From Clostridiales bacterium mt11 (GTDB lineage: Bacteria > Bacillota > Clostridia > Tissierellales > Tepidimicrobiaceae), in contig LN874945.1 in assembly GCA_001282665.1 (NCBI GenBank), positions 124,001 through 188,000 on the forward strand: a stretch of DNA of 64,000 nt, given 5' to 3'. Below are positions 52,588-61,865 of the stretch, in pieces (the first letter of the stretch is position 1; every line of letters begins with the position of its first letter). Position numbers and translations under genes: made by a program. The notes under the pieces are model-generated. The model searched no databases. It saw only the letters and a program-made list of their open reading frames with translations, and had not been told where the DNA came from.

Positions 52588-54411
52588 ATGTGTGGTATAG
52601 TAGGATATGTTGGAAATAAAAATGCGACGGATATATTGATAGAAGGATTAGAAAAGCTAGAATATAGAGGATATGACTCAGCAGGAGTAGCTGTATTAAA
52701 GGAGAAAAATATTGAGCTTAGAAAATATAAAGGAAGACTTTCAGTTCTTAAAGAGAACTTACAAAAAGATAAGATTGAAGGTAATTTAGGGATAGGTCAT
52801 ACTAGATGGGCTACTCATGGAGAGCCTTCAGATATAAATTCTCACCCTCATATGAATTCGGGTAGTGCTATAGCAGTAGTCCATAATGGTATAATTGAAA
52901 ACTATTTAACTTTAAGGGAAGAACTTATAAACAAAGGATATGAGTTCTTATCGGAAACGGATACAGAGGTTATTCCCCATCTAATAGATTATTATTATAC
53001 AGGGGATATAGTAGAAACGGTTAAGATAGTCGTATCTAAACTAGAAGGTTCCTATGCTTTAGGAATTATAGATAAAAATAATCCAGATACGATTATTGCA
53101 GTAAGAAAAGATAGTCCATTGATTATAGGCATTGGAGAAGGGGAAAATTTTATTGCATCAGATATACCGGCTATTCTAAAATATACTAGGAAAGTTTATA
53201 TTTTAGAAGATGGAGAAATAGCAGTCATAACTAGAAATAATATAGATATAATGAAAACCGATGGAACTAGGGTAAAAAAGGGAATATATGATGTAAATTG
53301 GAATTTAGAAGCAGCAGAAAAAGGCGGTTATGACCATTTTATGCTAAAAGAAATATATGAGCAACCTAAAGCCATTAAAGACACTATATCTCCAAGGTAT
53401 AAAGATGGAAGCATTAATATAGGAGAATTCGATTTAAGTAAAGAATATATCGACAGTGTAAATAAAATATATATAGTAGCTTGTGGTACAGCTTATCATG
53501 CTGGACTGCTTGGGAAAATGTTCATAGAGAAATATGCCAAAATACCTGTAGTGGTAGATGTAGCTTCGGAATTTAGATATGGCAGTCCCTTTATAGATGA
53601 AAACACTTTAATGATAGTAGTTAGTCAATCAGGAGAAACAGCAGATACTCTAGCAGCCTTGAGGTTAGCGAAAGAAAGAGGGGCTAAGGTTATGGCAGTA
53701 ACCAATGTTGTAGGCAGCTCTATATCAAGGGAATCAGATTATGTATTTTATACCTGGGCAGGACCAGAGATTGCAGTAGCTTCAACTAAAGCCTATACAA
53801 CTCAATTGGTGTCTTTAGCATTAATAGGCATAGATATGGCACTTAAAAAAGGTACTATAGAAGAGACTGAAGCTCATAAGATATTAGAAGAGATTAGAAA
53901 ATTGCCAAGTCAGGTAGAGTTAGTATTAAAAAATGTAGAGGATATTAAAGATATAGCATCTCATGTATATAAATCTAAAGATGTATTCTTCATTGGAAGA
54001 GGAATAGATTATTATGTATCTATGGAGGGTTCTTTAAAGTTAAAGGAAGTATCCTATACTCATTCAGAGGCTATGGCAGCAGGAGAATTAAAACATGGTA
54101 CATTAGCGCTAATTGATGAAGGCATACCAGTTATAGCTTTAGCAACTCAAGATAAGTTATTTGATAAGATGATAAGTAATATTAAAGAAGTGAAATCCAG
54201 AGGGGCTTATGTTATAGCAATAGCTAAGGAAAATAATGAAAAAATAGAAAAAACAGTAGATAAGGTTATATATATATCAGAAGCAATAGATGAACTAACA
54301 GCAGTTATATCTGTAGTTCCTCTACAACTATTGGCTTATTATGTAGCATTAAATAGAGGCTGTGATATAGATAAACCAAAGAATTTAGCTAAAAGCGTAA
54401 CTGTAGAGTAA
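52588..54411 (+). CDS. glmS: Glutamine-fructose-6-phosphate aminotransferase
   Basis: The start is the ATG at 52588, because the mature enzyme needs Cys at position 2 (MCGIVGYVG) as its N-terminal nucleophile; the in-frame ATG at 52570 is upstream of the TAGGAGTG ribosome binding site. The 607-residue enzyme has the glutaminase domain (Cys, GHTRWATHGEPS, and NGIIENY) and two SIS isomerase domains (ACGTAYHAG, SQSGETADT), ending AKSVTVE. It makes glucosamine-6-phosphate for cell-wall synthesis. It is negatively controlled by the ribozyme upstream. Confidence 0.97.
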   Translation: MCGIVGYVGNKNATDILIEGLEKLEYRGYDSAGVAVLKEKNIELRKYKGRLSVLKENLQKDKIEGNLGIGHTRWATHGEPSDINSHPHMNSGSAIAVVHNGIIENYLTLREELINKGYEFLSETDTEVIPHLIDYYYTGDIVETVKIVVSKLEGSYALGIIDKNNPDTIIAVRKDSPLIIGIGEGENFIASDIPAILKYTRKVYILEDGEIAVITRNNIDIMKTDGTRVKKGIYDVNWNLEAAEKGGYDHFMLKEIYEQPKAIKDTISPRYKDGSINIGEFDLSKEYIDSVNKIYIVACGTAYHAGLLGKMFIEKYAKIPVVVDVASEFRYGSPFIDENTLMIVVSQSGETADTLAALRLAKERGAKVMAVTNVVGSSISRESDYVFYTWAGPEIAVASTKAYTTQLVSLALIGIDMALKKGTIEETEAHKILEEIRKLPSQVELVLKNVEDIKDIASHVYKSKDVFFIGRGIDYYVSMEGSLKLKEVSYTHSEAMAAGELKHGTLALIDEGIPVIALATQDKLFDKMISNIKEVKSRGAYVIAIAKENNEKIEKTVDKVIYISEAIDELTAVISVVPLQLLAYYVALNRGCDIDKPKNLAKSVTVE

Positions 54412-54430
54412 AATTATAGGTATTAGTATA

Positions 54431-54468
54431 AAAATCACTATCAGATTTTAATCTGATAGTGATTTTTT
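54431..54468. terminator. Two-way terminator
   Basis: AAAATCACTATCAGATT (54431-54447) pairs with AATCTGATAGTGATTTT (54450-54466). It serves glmS and the reverse gene at 54470. Confidence 0.8.
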
Positions 54469-54469
54469 A

Positions 54470-54931
54470 TTATTTTCTATTGGTGTAAATCTGATTAGCC
54501 TGTTCATCGGGCTTTTCTATGGAAATGTTTCCTTTAGCAGTAGATTTATACCTGCTTACATTAGGATCATCTAAGGTGGCTCCCATATTCTCCATTATCT
54601 TTTTTGCCTCATCAGAATTTTTATCATTGGTATCCACAAAAACACAATAATTTATGTCCGTAATTTCTTCAAAGCTGCCCATACCACTAACTATTGGACT
54701 AGCTGCAGCCAGTGGAGAAGTATCTACATCTACATCATTTGAGCCAGAGTTTAATACTAGATCTGCAAGACTTCCCCCATCAGAAGTACCAGGCAGATTA
54801 GTTTGAACATTTCTATTTCCAATATAGTGATCATTGGCATCTACATAAGAATTTTCAAATCCTGCATCCTTTAGTTTTTCAACTGCTTCATTAGCTTTTT
54901 TTATATCTCCAAAATAACCTCGAATTTCCAT
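54470..54931 (-). CDS. Small soluble protein, general-stress-like N-terminus
   Basis: A 153-residue hydrophilic protein. The first 35 residues (MEIRGYFGDIKKANEAVEKL, then AGFENSYVDA) form a ferredoxin-like strand-helix-strand such as begins general-stress proteins of the GsiB/17M kind. The middle is Gly/Asp-rich, and residues 90-120 form a second similar unit. The function is not known. ATG 54931 follows AGGAATTGG. It stands alone after glmS. Confidence 0.6.
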   Translation of the reverse strand: MEIRGYFGDIKKANEAVEKLKDAGFENSYVDANDHYIGNRNVQTNLPGTSDGGSLADLVLNSGSNDVDVDTSPLAAASPIVSGMGSFEEITDINYCVFVDTNDKNSDEAKKIMENMGATLDDPNVSRYKSTAKGNISIEKPDEQANQIYTNRK

Positions 54932-55169
54932 CCAATTCCTCCAATCAACTAATTTAGTTTGCTTTTATTTAGTATTTGCCTTTTAACAAAATATATGTGG
55001 GATAATAGGGATGGTCTTTTTGTCCATTTTTTATATGGCAAAAATTTAATCTATATTTTCCTTATATGAATATATTGAGAAGGATTTAGGCTTAACAATA
55101 GGATTTATAAAAAAGAAAATAACCGTTGGGAAGGTTTCCAATAGGACGGAATGTAATTAATACAATTTA

Positions 55170-55222
55170 AAATACCAAAACTACAATATCATTTTATGGT
55201 ATGAAGGTTTTGGTATTTTTTT
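55170..55222 (+). terminator. Terminator-like hairpin ahead of the cut locus
   Basis: AAATACCAAAAC (55170-55181) pairs with GTTTTGGTATTT (55207-55218), followed by T-rich sequence. No gene precedes it on this strand since glmS. The 54932-55409 gap holds no gene that I can support; the promoter of the cut operon should lie in 55225-55400. Confidence 0.5.
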
Positions 55223-55409
55223 ATGCCTTTTTTACAAACAAGTAACCATAATACAAAAAATATAGAAATTTAATAGATTTTATGAAATTAAAATGCCCAT
55301 TTTGTTCAAGAAACAAATATCCTAATTAGATACTATTAAATTAGTATTAATATATGGTATTTTAAAAACGTTTTTAATAAAACCAAGTTTAAAAGGAAGG
55401 AGTTTATTT

Positions 55410-56501
55410 ATGGAAGGATCAAAAGATACAGCTAGTTTAGCAGCAATTCAGGCTAAAAAAGAATTGTCAGAAGGATTTTTCAAAAAAGGAATTTCTATTG
55501 CATTATTTTCAGGTCTTACTTATGGACTTTATTCTGCATTCTTAACCCTAGGTATGACCAAAGGTGTTTGGGGTGACTGGTATGGTCCTAATACCGCAGC
55601 TCTATCTGCATTTACAATTACATACTTACTGGGTTCCCTTGGTGGCGCAGTAAATGATATTTGTAGTTCTATATGGGCAATGATATTTGCTGCTAAAAAT
55701 GGCAAATTTGGAGACTTTTTAAGAACTATCAATACTACTCCAGGACGCATGATGATTTTAGCAGCTCTTGCAGGAGGGCCTGTTGCTACAACAGCTTATG
55801 TTATAGGTCTTCAAATGGCTGGATCAATGGTTATACCAATTACTGCACTTTGTCCAGCTACAGGTGCTATATTAGCTAGAATTTTATTTAAGCAAAAATT
55901 AGACAAACGTATGATTTTAGGTATTTGTATTTGTGTATTAGCTAGTTTTTTAATAGGTAGTACAAGTGTTGGTGGAGATGCACCAAAAGGTATGCTTTTA
56001 GGTATTTTTATAGCTTTTATAGCCGCATTAGGCTGGGGATTTGAGGGTTGTGTTGCAGGATATGGTACTTCTATGATTGATTCAGAAATAGGTATTGCAA
56101 TTCGTCAAACTACTTCAGGACTTGCAAATTTACTAATATTATTACCTATATTTGGGAAAATGGCTGGAAGCGTTAAACTATCCGCTGATTTAGCAGTTCA
56201 AGCATTTACAAGTGGTCCTGCAATGATTTGGTTTGCATTAAGTGGACTTTGTGCATTTGTTTCATTTATGACTTGGTATAGAGGAAATAGTATGTGTGGG
56301 ACAGCTCTAGGAATGGCTTGTAATGCGACCTACTCATTCTGGGGACCGTTTTTCTGTTGGATATTACTAGGAGTAATAAATGGCATGGAAGGTTGGACAA
56401 TACCTCCTATTGGTTGGATTGCAGCAGTATTGATGACATTTGGTATTTTGGTAATTGCAATGAATCCATTAGATTTATTTAGAAAAAAGGAGGTTAAGTA
56501 G
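55410..56501 (+). CDS. Drug/metabolite (EamA-like) transporter of the choline locus
   Basis: A 363-residue integral membrane protein with about ten hydrophobic segments arranged as two repeats, as in DMT-family transporters; VIPITALCPATGAILARIL and WILLGVINGMEGWTIPPIGW are typical. It is the first gene of the microcompartment locus and lies 2 bases before the next gene, so it probably carries choline in or trimethylamine out. The family fits small amine or metabolite transport; substrate is inferred from context. ATG 55410 follows AAGGAAGGAG. Confidence 0.8.
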   Translation: MEGSKDTASLAAIQAKKELSEGFFKKGISIALFSGLTYGLYSAFLTLGMTKGVWGDWYGPNTAALSAFTITYLLGSLGGAVNDICSSIWAMIFAAKNGKFGDFLRTINTTPGRMMILAALAGGPVATTAYVIGLQMAGSMVIPITALCPATGAILARILFKQKLDKRMILGICICVLASFLIGSTSVGGDAPKGMLLGIFIAFIAALGWGFEGCVAGYGTSMIDSEIGIAIRQTTSGLANLLILLPIFGKMAGSVKLSADLAVQAFTSGPAMIWFALSGLCAFVSFMTWYRGNSMCGTALGMACNATYSFWGPFFCWILLGVINGMEGWTIPPIGWIAAVLMTFGILVIAMNPLDLFRKKEVK

Positions 56502-56502
56502 T

Positions 56503-56772
56503 ATGAAAAAACCACTTAACTATGCTATTTTAAAACATTTTACAAAAGTAAATGAAGCTTGTGCAGAAGATGTTATTGAGGCATTAAAAGATGAGTATGG
56601 AAATTATAAGGCTCTTAATAGAAATGATGTAGTTTCAGCTTTAATGACAGCTGAAGCCAATGGACTTTTAGAAGAAACTAGATTTGAAATGGATAAATCC
56701 AATAATTTAAAGATTTACTACCGTGCACATGAAGAAGGTGCAGCAACAATTAATAAATATATTAAAGACTAA
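56503..56772 (+). CDS. Small helical protein of the choline locus
   Basis: An 89-residue protein, likely a winged-helix or helical bundle: YAILKHFTKVNEACAEDVIE, then NRNDVVSALMTAEANGLLEE, which reads like a winged helix-turn-helix. It begins one base after the transporter stop and sits between transporter and shell genes. It may regulate the locus or help assemble the shell. I recognise no family with certainty. Confidence 0.6.
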   Translation: MKKPLNYAILKHFTKVNEACAEDVIEALKDEYGNYKALNRNDVVSALMTAEANGLLEETRFEMDKSNNLKIYYRAHEEGAATINKYIKD

Positions 56773-56790
56773 TGGTAGGAGGGTCGAGAA

Positions 56791-57087
56791 ATGAGATACT
56801 ACGGTGAAGAGGCACTAGGACTTGTGGAAACTGTAGGCATGGTACCTGCAATTTACGCTGCAGACCAAATGCTAAAGGCTGCTAATGTGGAATTAATATC
56901 CTATGAAAATGTAGGCTCCACACTTGTGACAATTATGATAAAAGGCGATGTTGCCGCTGTTAGAGCAGCTGTAGATGCAGGAGCTGCTGCCGCTGATAAA
57001 ATAGGAAAATTAACAGCACATAATGTCATGCCACGTCCCATTAAACCTGTTGGGGACATTGTTTCAGTACATGATATTGATGCATAG
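56791..57087 (+). CDS. Microcompartment shell protein, BMC-H
   Basis: A 98-residue single BMC domain protein: GLVETVGMVPAIYAADQMLK and AAVRAAVDAGAAAADKIG. Such proteins form hexamers that tile the shell facets; the central pore lets small polar molecules through. It lies upstream of cutC with a second shell gene just after it. ATG 56791 follows TAGGAGGGT. The C-terminal HNVMPRPIKPVGDI tail is the EutM/PduA-type end. Confidence 0.9.
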   Translation: MRYYGEEALGLVETVGMVPAIYAADQMLKAANVELISYENVGSTLVTIMIKGDVAAVRAAVDAGAAAADKIGKLTAHNVMPRPIKPVGDIVSVHDIDA

Positions 57088-57108
57088 AAATAATATGAGG
57101 GAGAGGGA

Positions 57109-57417
57109 GTGCATATGGCTAATTTTGTAGCTTTAGGTTTAATAGAAACATTTGGTTTAGTTTTTGCTTTAGAAGCTGCTGATGCAATGTGTAAAGCCGC
57201 AGATGTAGAATTAATTGGTTACGAAAATGTGGCTTCCGGCTATATTTCTATTTTAGTTGCTGGAGATGTAGGTGCATGTCAAGCAGCAGTAGAAACTGGC
57301 GTTAGGGTTGTAGAAGAAATGGGTACTGAAGTTTACAGTTCAGTTGTTATTCCAAGCCCACACCCAGATATAAAAAAGATCACAGACCGCTATTCTTTAG
57401 ATAAATTACTACCTTAA
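57109..57417 (+). CDS. Microcompartment shell protein, BMC-H
   Basis: A 102-residue BMC domain protein: ALGLIETFGLVFALEAADAM, and VAGDVGACQAAVETGVRVVE, with the IPSPHPDIKKI end. It belongs to the PduA/EutM-like hexamer group but differs from the first in its pore region. Two unlike hexamers before the enzyme gene would form the mixed facet. ATG 57109 lies behind AGGGAGAGG; the next ATG (57115, MANF) is equally possible. Confidence 0.9.
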   Translation: MHMANFVALGLIETFGLVFALEAADAMCKAADVELIGYENVASGYISILVAGDVGACQAAVETGVRVVEEMGTEVYSSVVIPSPHPDIKKITDRYSLDKLLP

Positions 57418-57456
57418 TAAAAAATAAATTAAAATACAGAAAGAGAGGTAATTAAT

Positions 57457-60000
57457 TTGGATATTCGTGAATTTTCAGCTAAGTTTGAACAAGCAACTAA
57501 GGATATGTCACCACAAGAGAAACAAGCTTTAATGAAGATGTTTAAGGGTATTTCAGATGAAATTGTAAGAGGAGACAGCGGAAATAGCTGTAGCGTATCT
57601 TCTACAAATGATGGTTCTATTCCTAATGGAATGACACCACGTCTAGAAAGATTAAAAGAAAATTATTTAAAACAAGTACCTTCCATTACAATTCATAGAG
57701 CTAGGGCGATTACAGAAATTGCTAAAGAAAATCCTGGTATGCCAAAGATTTTATTACGTGCTAAATGTTTCCGTCATTGTTGTGAAACAGCACCATTAGT
57801 AATTCAAGATGATGAGTTAATAGTAGGGGCTCCTTGTGGTGCACCTCGTGCTGGAGCTTTTTCTCCTGATATTGCATGGAGATGGTTAGAAGAAGAATTA
57901 GATACGATAGCAACTCGTCCTCAAGACCCATTTTATATTTCTGAGGAAGACAAAAAAGTTTTACGTGAAGAAATTTTCCCATTCTGGAAAGGACAATCAG
58001 TAGATGAATACTGTGAAGACCAATACAGAGAAGCTGGTGTTTGGGAACTTTCTGGAGAATCCTTTGTTTCAGATTGTTCTTACCATGCTATAAATGGTGG
58101 TGGAGACTCTAACCCGGGATATGATGTTATCTTAATGAAAAAAGGAATGCTCGATATCCAAAATGAGGCAAAAGAGCATTTGAAAGAATTAGATTATGCA
58201 AATCCTGAAGATTTAGACAAGATTTATTTTTATAAATCCATAATAGATACTACTGAAGGGGTTATGATTTACGCACAAAGAATGTCAGACTATGCAGCTG
58301 AATTAGCTAAAAAGGAGACTAATCCTCAACGTAGAAGAGAATTAGAAATGATTTCTGAAGTCAATGCAAAAGTGCCTAAACATAAACCAAGTACTTTCTG
58401 GGAAGCGATGCAAGCGGTTTGGACTATTGAATCCTTATTAGTAGTAGAAGAAAACCAAACAGGTATGTCTATTGGGCGTGTTGACCAATATATGTATCCA
58501 TTCTTCAAAGCTGATATAGAATCAGGTCGCTTAAATCAATATGAAGCATTTGAACTTGCTGGATGTATGTTAATTAAAATGTCAGAAATGATGTGGATAA
58601 CAAGTGAAGGAAGTTCTAAATTCTTTGCAGGTTATCAACCATTTGTAAATATGTGTGTTGGTGGAGTTACTCGTGATGGTCGTGATGCAACAAATGAATT
58701 GACTTATTTATTGATGGATGCAGTTCGTCATGTTAAGGTTTATCAACCATCTTTAGCATGTCGTATTCACAATAAATCACCTAGAGAGTACTTAAAGAAA
58801 ATCGTAGATGTAGTACGTGCTGGTATGGGATTCCCTGCTTGTCACTTTGACGATACACATATAAAAATGATGTTAGCAAAGGGTGTTTCCATAGAAGATG
58901 CTAGAGACTATTGCCTAATGGGCTGTGTAGAACCACAAAAAGCTGGTCGTCTATATCAATGGACTTCTACAGGCTATACTCAATGGCCAATATGTATTGA
59001 ATTAGTTTTAAATAATGGGGTGCCATTATGGTATAAAAAACAGGTTACTCCAGATTTAGGAGATTTAAGTCAATATAAAACATTTGAAGAATTTGATAAA
59101 GCTGTAAAAGAACAAATTAAATATATTACAAAATGGACTAATGTAGCCACTGTTATTTCACAACGTGTACACAGAGAATTGGCTCCAAAGCCATTGATGT
59201 CTATAATGTATGAAGGATGTATGGAAAAAGGTAAAGACGTATCCTCTGGTGGAGCAATATATAACTTTGGACCTGGAGTTGTATGGTCAGGTTTAGCAAC
59301 ATATACGGACTCTATGGCGGCCATTAAGAAATTAGTATTTGATGATAGAAAATACACTTTACAACAATTAAATGAAGCATTAAAGGCAGATTTCGTAGGC
59401 TATGAAGACATTAGAAGAGATTGTCTAAATGCACCTAAATATGGTAATGACAATGACTATGCAGATTTAATTGCAGCAGATTTAATTAACTTTACAGAAA
59501 TGGAACATAGAAAATACAAAACTCTATATTCAGTATTAAGCCACGGTACTTTATCTATATCTAACAACACTCCATTTGGACAAATGACAGGTGCAACTGC
59601 TGATGGACGTAAAGCTTGGACACCATTATCTGATGGTATCAGTCCAGTTCAAGGTGCAGACGTACATGGACCTACTGCCATTATCAAGTCAGTTTCTAAA
59701 ATGTCTTGTGACAATATGAATATAGGTATGGTTCATAACTTTAAATTAATGTCAGGTTTACTAGATACACCAGAAGGTGAAGAGGGACTTATTTCCTTAA
59801 TAAGAACTGCATGTATGCTTGGAAATGGACAAATGCAATTTAACTATTTAGATAATGAAACCCTACTTGATGCACAAAAACATCCAGAAAAATATCGTGA
59901 CTTGATTGTTCGTGTAGCTGGTTACAGTGCATTCTTCGTAGAACTTTGCAAAGATGTTCAAGACGAAATTATCAGCAGAACAATGTTGACAAATTTATAA
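57457..60000 (+). CDS. cutC: Choline trimethylamine-lyase, glycyl radical enzyme
   Basis: The 847-residue enzyme splits choline into trimethylamine and acetaldehyde inside the microcompartment. Choline-specific residues are present: Tyr209 and Asp217 in SYHAINGGGDS, the catalytic Cys490 and Glu492 in MGCVEP, and the radical Gly822 in RVAGYSAFF. These are one ahead of the numbering known for the Desulfovibrio enzyme (208, 216, 489, 491, 821). That rules against glycerol or propanediol dehydratase and isethionate lyase. It starts at TTG 57457 behind GAGAGGTAAT. Residues 1-60 probably include the encapsulation peptide (MDIREFSAKFEQAT helix). The enzyme is oxygen-sensitive and is activated by CutD. 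Confidence 0.96.
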   Translation: MDIREFSAKFEQATKDMSPQEKQALMKMFKGISDEIVRGDSGNSCSVSSTNDGSIPNGMTPRLERLKENYLKQVPSITIHRARAITEIAKENPGMPKILLRAKCFRHCCETAPLVIQDDELIVGAPCGAPRAGAFSPDIAWRWLEEELDTIATRPQDPFYISEEDKKVLREEIFPFWKGQSVDEYCEDQYREAGVWELSGESFVSDCSYHAINGGGDSNPGYDVILMKKGMLDIQNEAKEHLKELDYANPEDLDKIYFYKSIIDTTEGVMIYAQRMSDYAAELAKKETNPQRRRELEMISEVNAKVPKHKPSTFWEAMQAVWTIESLLVVEENQTGMSIGRVDQYMYPFFKADIESGRLNQYEAFELAGCMLIKMSEMMWITSEGSSKFFAGYQPFVNMCVGGVTRDGRDATNELTYLLMDAVRHVKVYQPSLACRIHNKSPREYLKKIVDVVRAGMGFPACHFDDTHIKMMLAKGVSIEDARDYCLMGCVEPQKAGRLYQWTSTGYTQWPICIELVLNNGVPLWYKKQVTPDLGDLSQYKTFEEFDKAVKEQIKYITKWTNVATVISQRVHRELAPKPLMSIMYEGCMEKGKDVSSGGAIYNFGPGVVWSGLATYTDSMAAIKKLVFDDRKYTLQQLNEALKADFVGYEDIRRDCLNAPKYGNDNDYADLIAADLINFTEMEHRKYKTLYSVLSHGTLSISNNTPFGQMTGATADGRKAWTPLSDGISPVQGADVHGPTAIIKSVSKMSCDNMNIGMVHNFKLMSGLLDTPEGEEGLISLIRTACMLGNGQMQFNYLDNETLLDAQKHPEKYRDLIVRVAGYSAFFVELCKDVQDEIISRTMLTNL

Positions 60001-60007
60001 TATAAAT

Positions 60008-60038
60008 TTATATGCTAGGGGTACTCCCTAGCATATAA
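60008..60038 (+). promoter_or_regulatory. 13-bp hairpin between cutC and cutD
   Basis: TTATATGCTAGGG pairs with CCCTAGCATATAA around the five-base loop GTACT (60021-60025). There is no T-run. In an operon this is likely an mRNA stability or processing element that keeps cutC at a higher level than cutD. Confidence 0.6.
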
Positions 60039-60064
60039 AAGGAAGTAAATGGAGGCTAGATGGT

Positions 60065-61012
60065 ATGTATAATACTGATACAGCTATAAATGAGAAAAAA
60101 GGATTTATATTTAATATACAAAAATACAATGTATATGATGGGCCTGGTATAAGAACATTGGTATTTTTCAAAGGTTGTCCACTACGATGTGAATGGTGCT
60201 CAAATCCCGAAGGCATGGAATCAAAATATAAGGTTATGTTTAAAGAAAATTCATGCTTAAATTGTGGAGCTTGTGCAGCTGTTTGTCCAGTTGGAATACA
60301 CAGTATGTTAGGTGGAACCCATATTATAAATCGTGATATTGATTGTGTGGGATGCCGTAGGTGTGAAGAAGCCTGTACTGAAAAGGCCATAGCTATTACT
60401 GGCGAATATAAAACTGCTTCAGAGCTTTTAGAAATTATAGAAGAAGATAGAATGTTTTACGAAACTTCTGGTGGTGGTGTAACACTAGGTGGTGGTGAAG
60501 TATTAATGCAGGCAGACTTTGCTACAGAGTTATTAAAAGTATGTAAACAAAGAGGAATTAATACAGCTATTGAAACCTGTGGTTATGCAAATAAGGAATC
60601 TATACTTAAGATTGCTGAATATACAGATTTGTTTCTTTTTGATTTAAAGCATATTGATTCAAACCGCCATCATAAATTAACAGGGGTTTATAATGAATTA
60701 ATACATGAAAATCTAATAGAACTTTTAAGTAGGGGACATGATGTAAAAATTAGAATGCCAATGCTAAAAGGTATAAATAGTAGTCAAGCTGAAATTGAGG
60801 GCATAATCAAATTTTTAATGCCATTTAGGGATTATAAAAATTTTAAAGGCATAGATTTATTGCCTTATCACAAATTAGGAGTAAATAAATACAATCAATT
60901 AGGCAAAGATTATCCAATAGAGGGAGATCCAAGTTTAAGTAACGAAGAATTAGATCAAATCGAAAGCTGGATTAAAAAATATGATTTTCCAGTTAAAGTT
61001 ATAAAACATTAG
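60065..61012 (+). CDS. cutD: Choline lyase-activating enzyme, radical SAM
   Basis: The 315-residue activase puts the glycyl radical on CutC. The radical SAM cluster is CPLRCEWC (near residue 40, CxxxCxxC). Two extra ferredoxin clusters follow (CLNCGACAAVC and CVGCRRCEEAC), as in other glycyl-radical-activating enzymes outside the PFL type. GGGVTLGGGEVLMQ is the AdoMet-binding segment. ATG 60065 follows GGAGG at 9 bases. It lies 64 bases after cutC, separated by a hairpin. Confidence 0.95.
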   Translation: MYNTDTAINEKKGFIFNIQKYNVYDGPGIRTLVFFKGCPLRCEWCSNPEGMESKYKVMFKENSCLNCGACAAVCPVGIHSMLGGTHIINRDIDCVGCRRCEEACTEKAIAITGEYKTASELLEIIEEDRMFYETSGGGVTLGGGEVLMQADFATELLKVCKQRGINTAIETCGYANKESILKIAEYTDLFLFDLKHIDSNRHHKLTGVYNELIHENLIELLSRGHDVKIRMPMLKGINSSQAEIEGIIKFLMPFRDYKNFKGIDLLPYHKLGVNKYNQLGKDYPIEGDPSLSNEELDQIESWIKKYDFPVKVIKH

Positions 61013-61029
61013 GAATTAGGGGGGATATT

Positions 61030-61383
61030 ATGGGAGAATTTAATGGAAAGTCTGTACAACGTGTTATAGAGGAATCGGTCCCCGGAAAACAAGTTACCAT
61101 TGCCCATATTATTGCTTCACCTATGCCAGATATTTATGAACGTTTAGGGATAGACAATAAAGGTGCCATAGGGATTTTAACTATATCACCATTTGAAGCC
61201 TCCATTATTGCGGCGGATATTGCTACAAAAACTTCAGATGTAGAAATTGGATTTTTAGATAGATTTACAGGTTCTGTAGTTATTGCAGGAGATGTAGATG
61301 CTGTAGAAGAAGCACTTGTTGCAGTAAACAATACATTGAAGGTTTTGATGGATTTTGTCATTGCTCCTATTACGAGAACTTAG
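61030..61383 (+). CDS. Microcompartment shell protein, EutS/PduU-like
   Basis: A 117-residue BMC domain protein with a longer N-terminus (VQRVIEESVPGKQVTIAHII) before the BMC core (GAIGILTISPFEASIIAADI, then GDVDAVEEALVAVNN), which fits the permuted EutS/PduU group whose hexamers carry a beta-barrel over the pore. ATG 61030 follows AGGGGGGAT. It is a minor shell protein. Confidence 0.85.
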   Translation: MGEFNGKSVQRVIEESVPGKQVTIAHIIASPMPDIYERLGIDNKGAIGILTISPFEASIIAADIATKTSDVEIGFLDRFTGSVVIAGDVDAVEEALVAVNNTLKVLMDFVIAPITRT

Positions 61384-61399
61384 AAATGAAGGAAATGTC

Positions 61400-61843
61400 A
61401 TGATAAATAAAAAGATAATGGTAATTGGACCTAAAAATTGTGGAAAGACTACTTTGGTCAATGCGTTACATGGTTATGATGGACCTTTAAGGAAAACTCA
61501 GGATGTTATTTATGGTAAATATGCAATAGATGTTCCAGCTACCTTTGTAGAAAGTCCGTGGATGCATAAGCATTTAATTACTATTTCACAACAAGCATCC
61601 CATCTTTTGATCTTAGTAGATCAATCCAGATGTATAAATGTATATCCACCGAATTTTGCTAAAGTATTTAGATGTCCTGTAATTGGGACAATAAGTAAAG
61701 CTGATTTGAATCCAGAAAATGAAGAACGATGTATTAGACAGTTAAAAGATACAGGAATTAATAAGCCCTACTATAAAATTAGTATTCCAACTGGAATCGG
61801 AATTAAGGATTTAAAAAAATATTTATTACCTTATCTTAAATAG
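61400..61843 (+). CDS. EutP/PduV-like P-loop protein
   Basis: The 147-residue protein has Walker A GPKNCGKTTLVNAL (about 8-21), then DVPATFVESPWMHKHLI and IGTISKADL (switch/NKxD-like), as in EutP/PduV. The group binds nucleotide and is associated with microcompartments; EutP has been reported as an acetate kinase. ATG 61400 follows GAAGGAA; an earlier ATG at 61355 would overlap the previous gene. Confidence 0.88.
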   Translation: MINKKIMVIGPKNCGKTTLVNALHGYDGPLRKTQDVIYGKYAIDVPATFVESPWMHKHLITISQQASHLLILVDQSRCINVYPPNFAKVFRCPVIGTISKADLNPENEERCIRQLKDTGINKPYYKISIPTGIGIKDLKKYLLPYLK

Positions 61844-61865
61844 TTTGTTCTATGGGGGGAATGAG

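Noticed and set aside
57457..60000. Glycerol/propanediol dehydratase or isethionate lyase
   Set aside because: The Tyr-to-Asp pattern in SYHAINGGGDS and the overall close match to choline lyase, including residue spacing, favour CutC.
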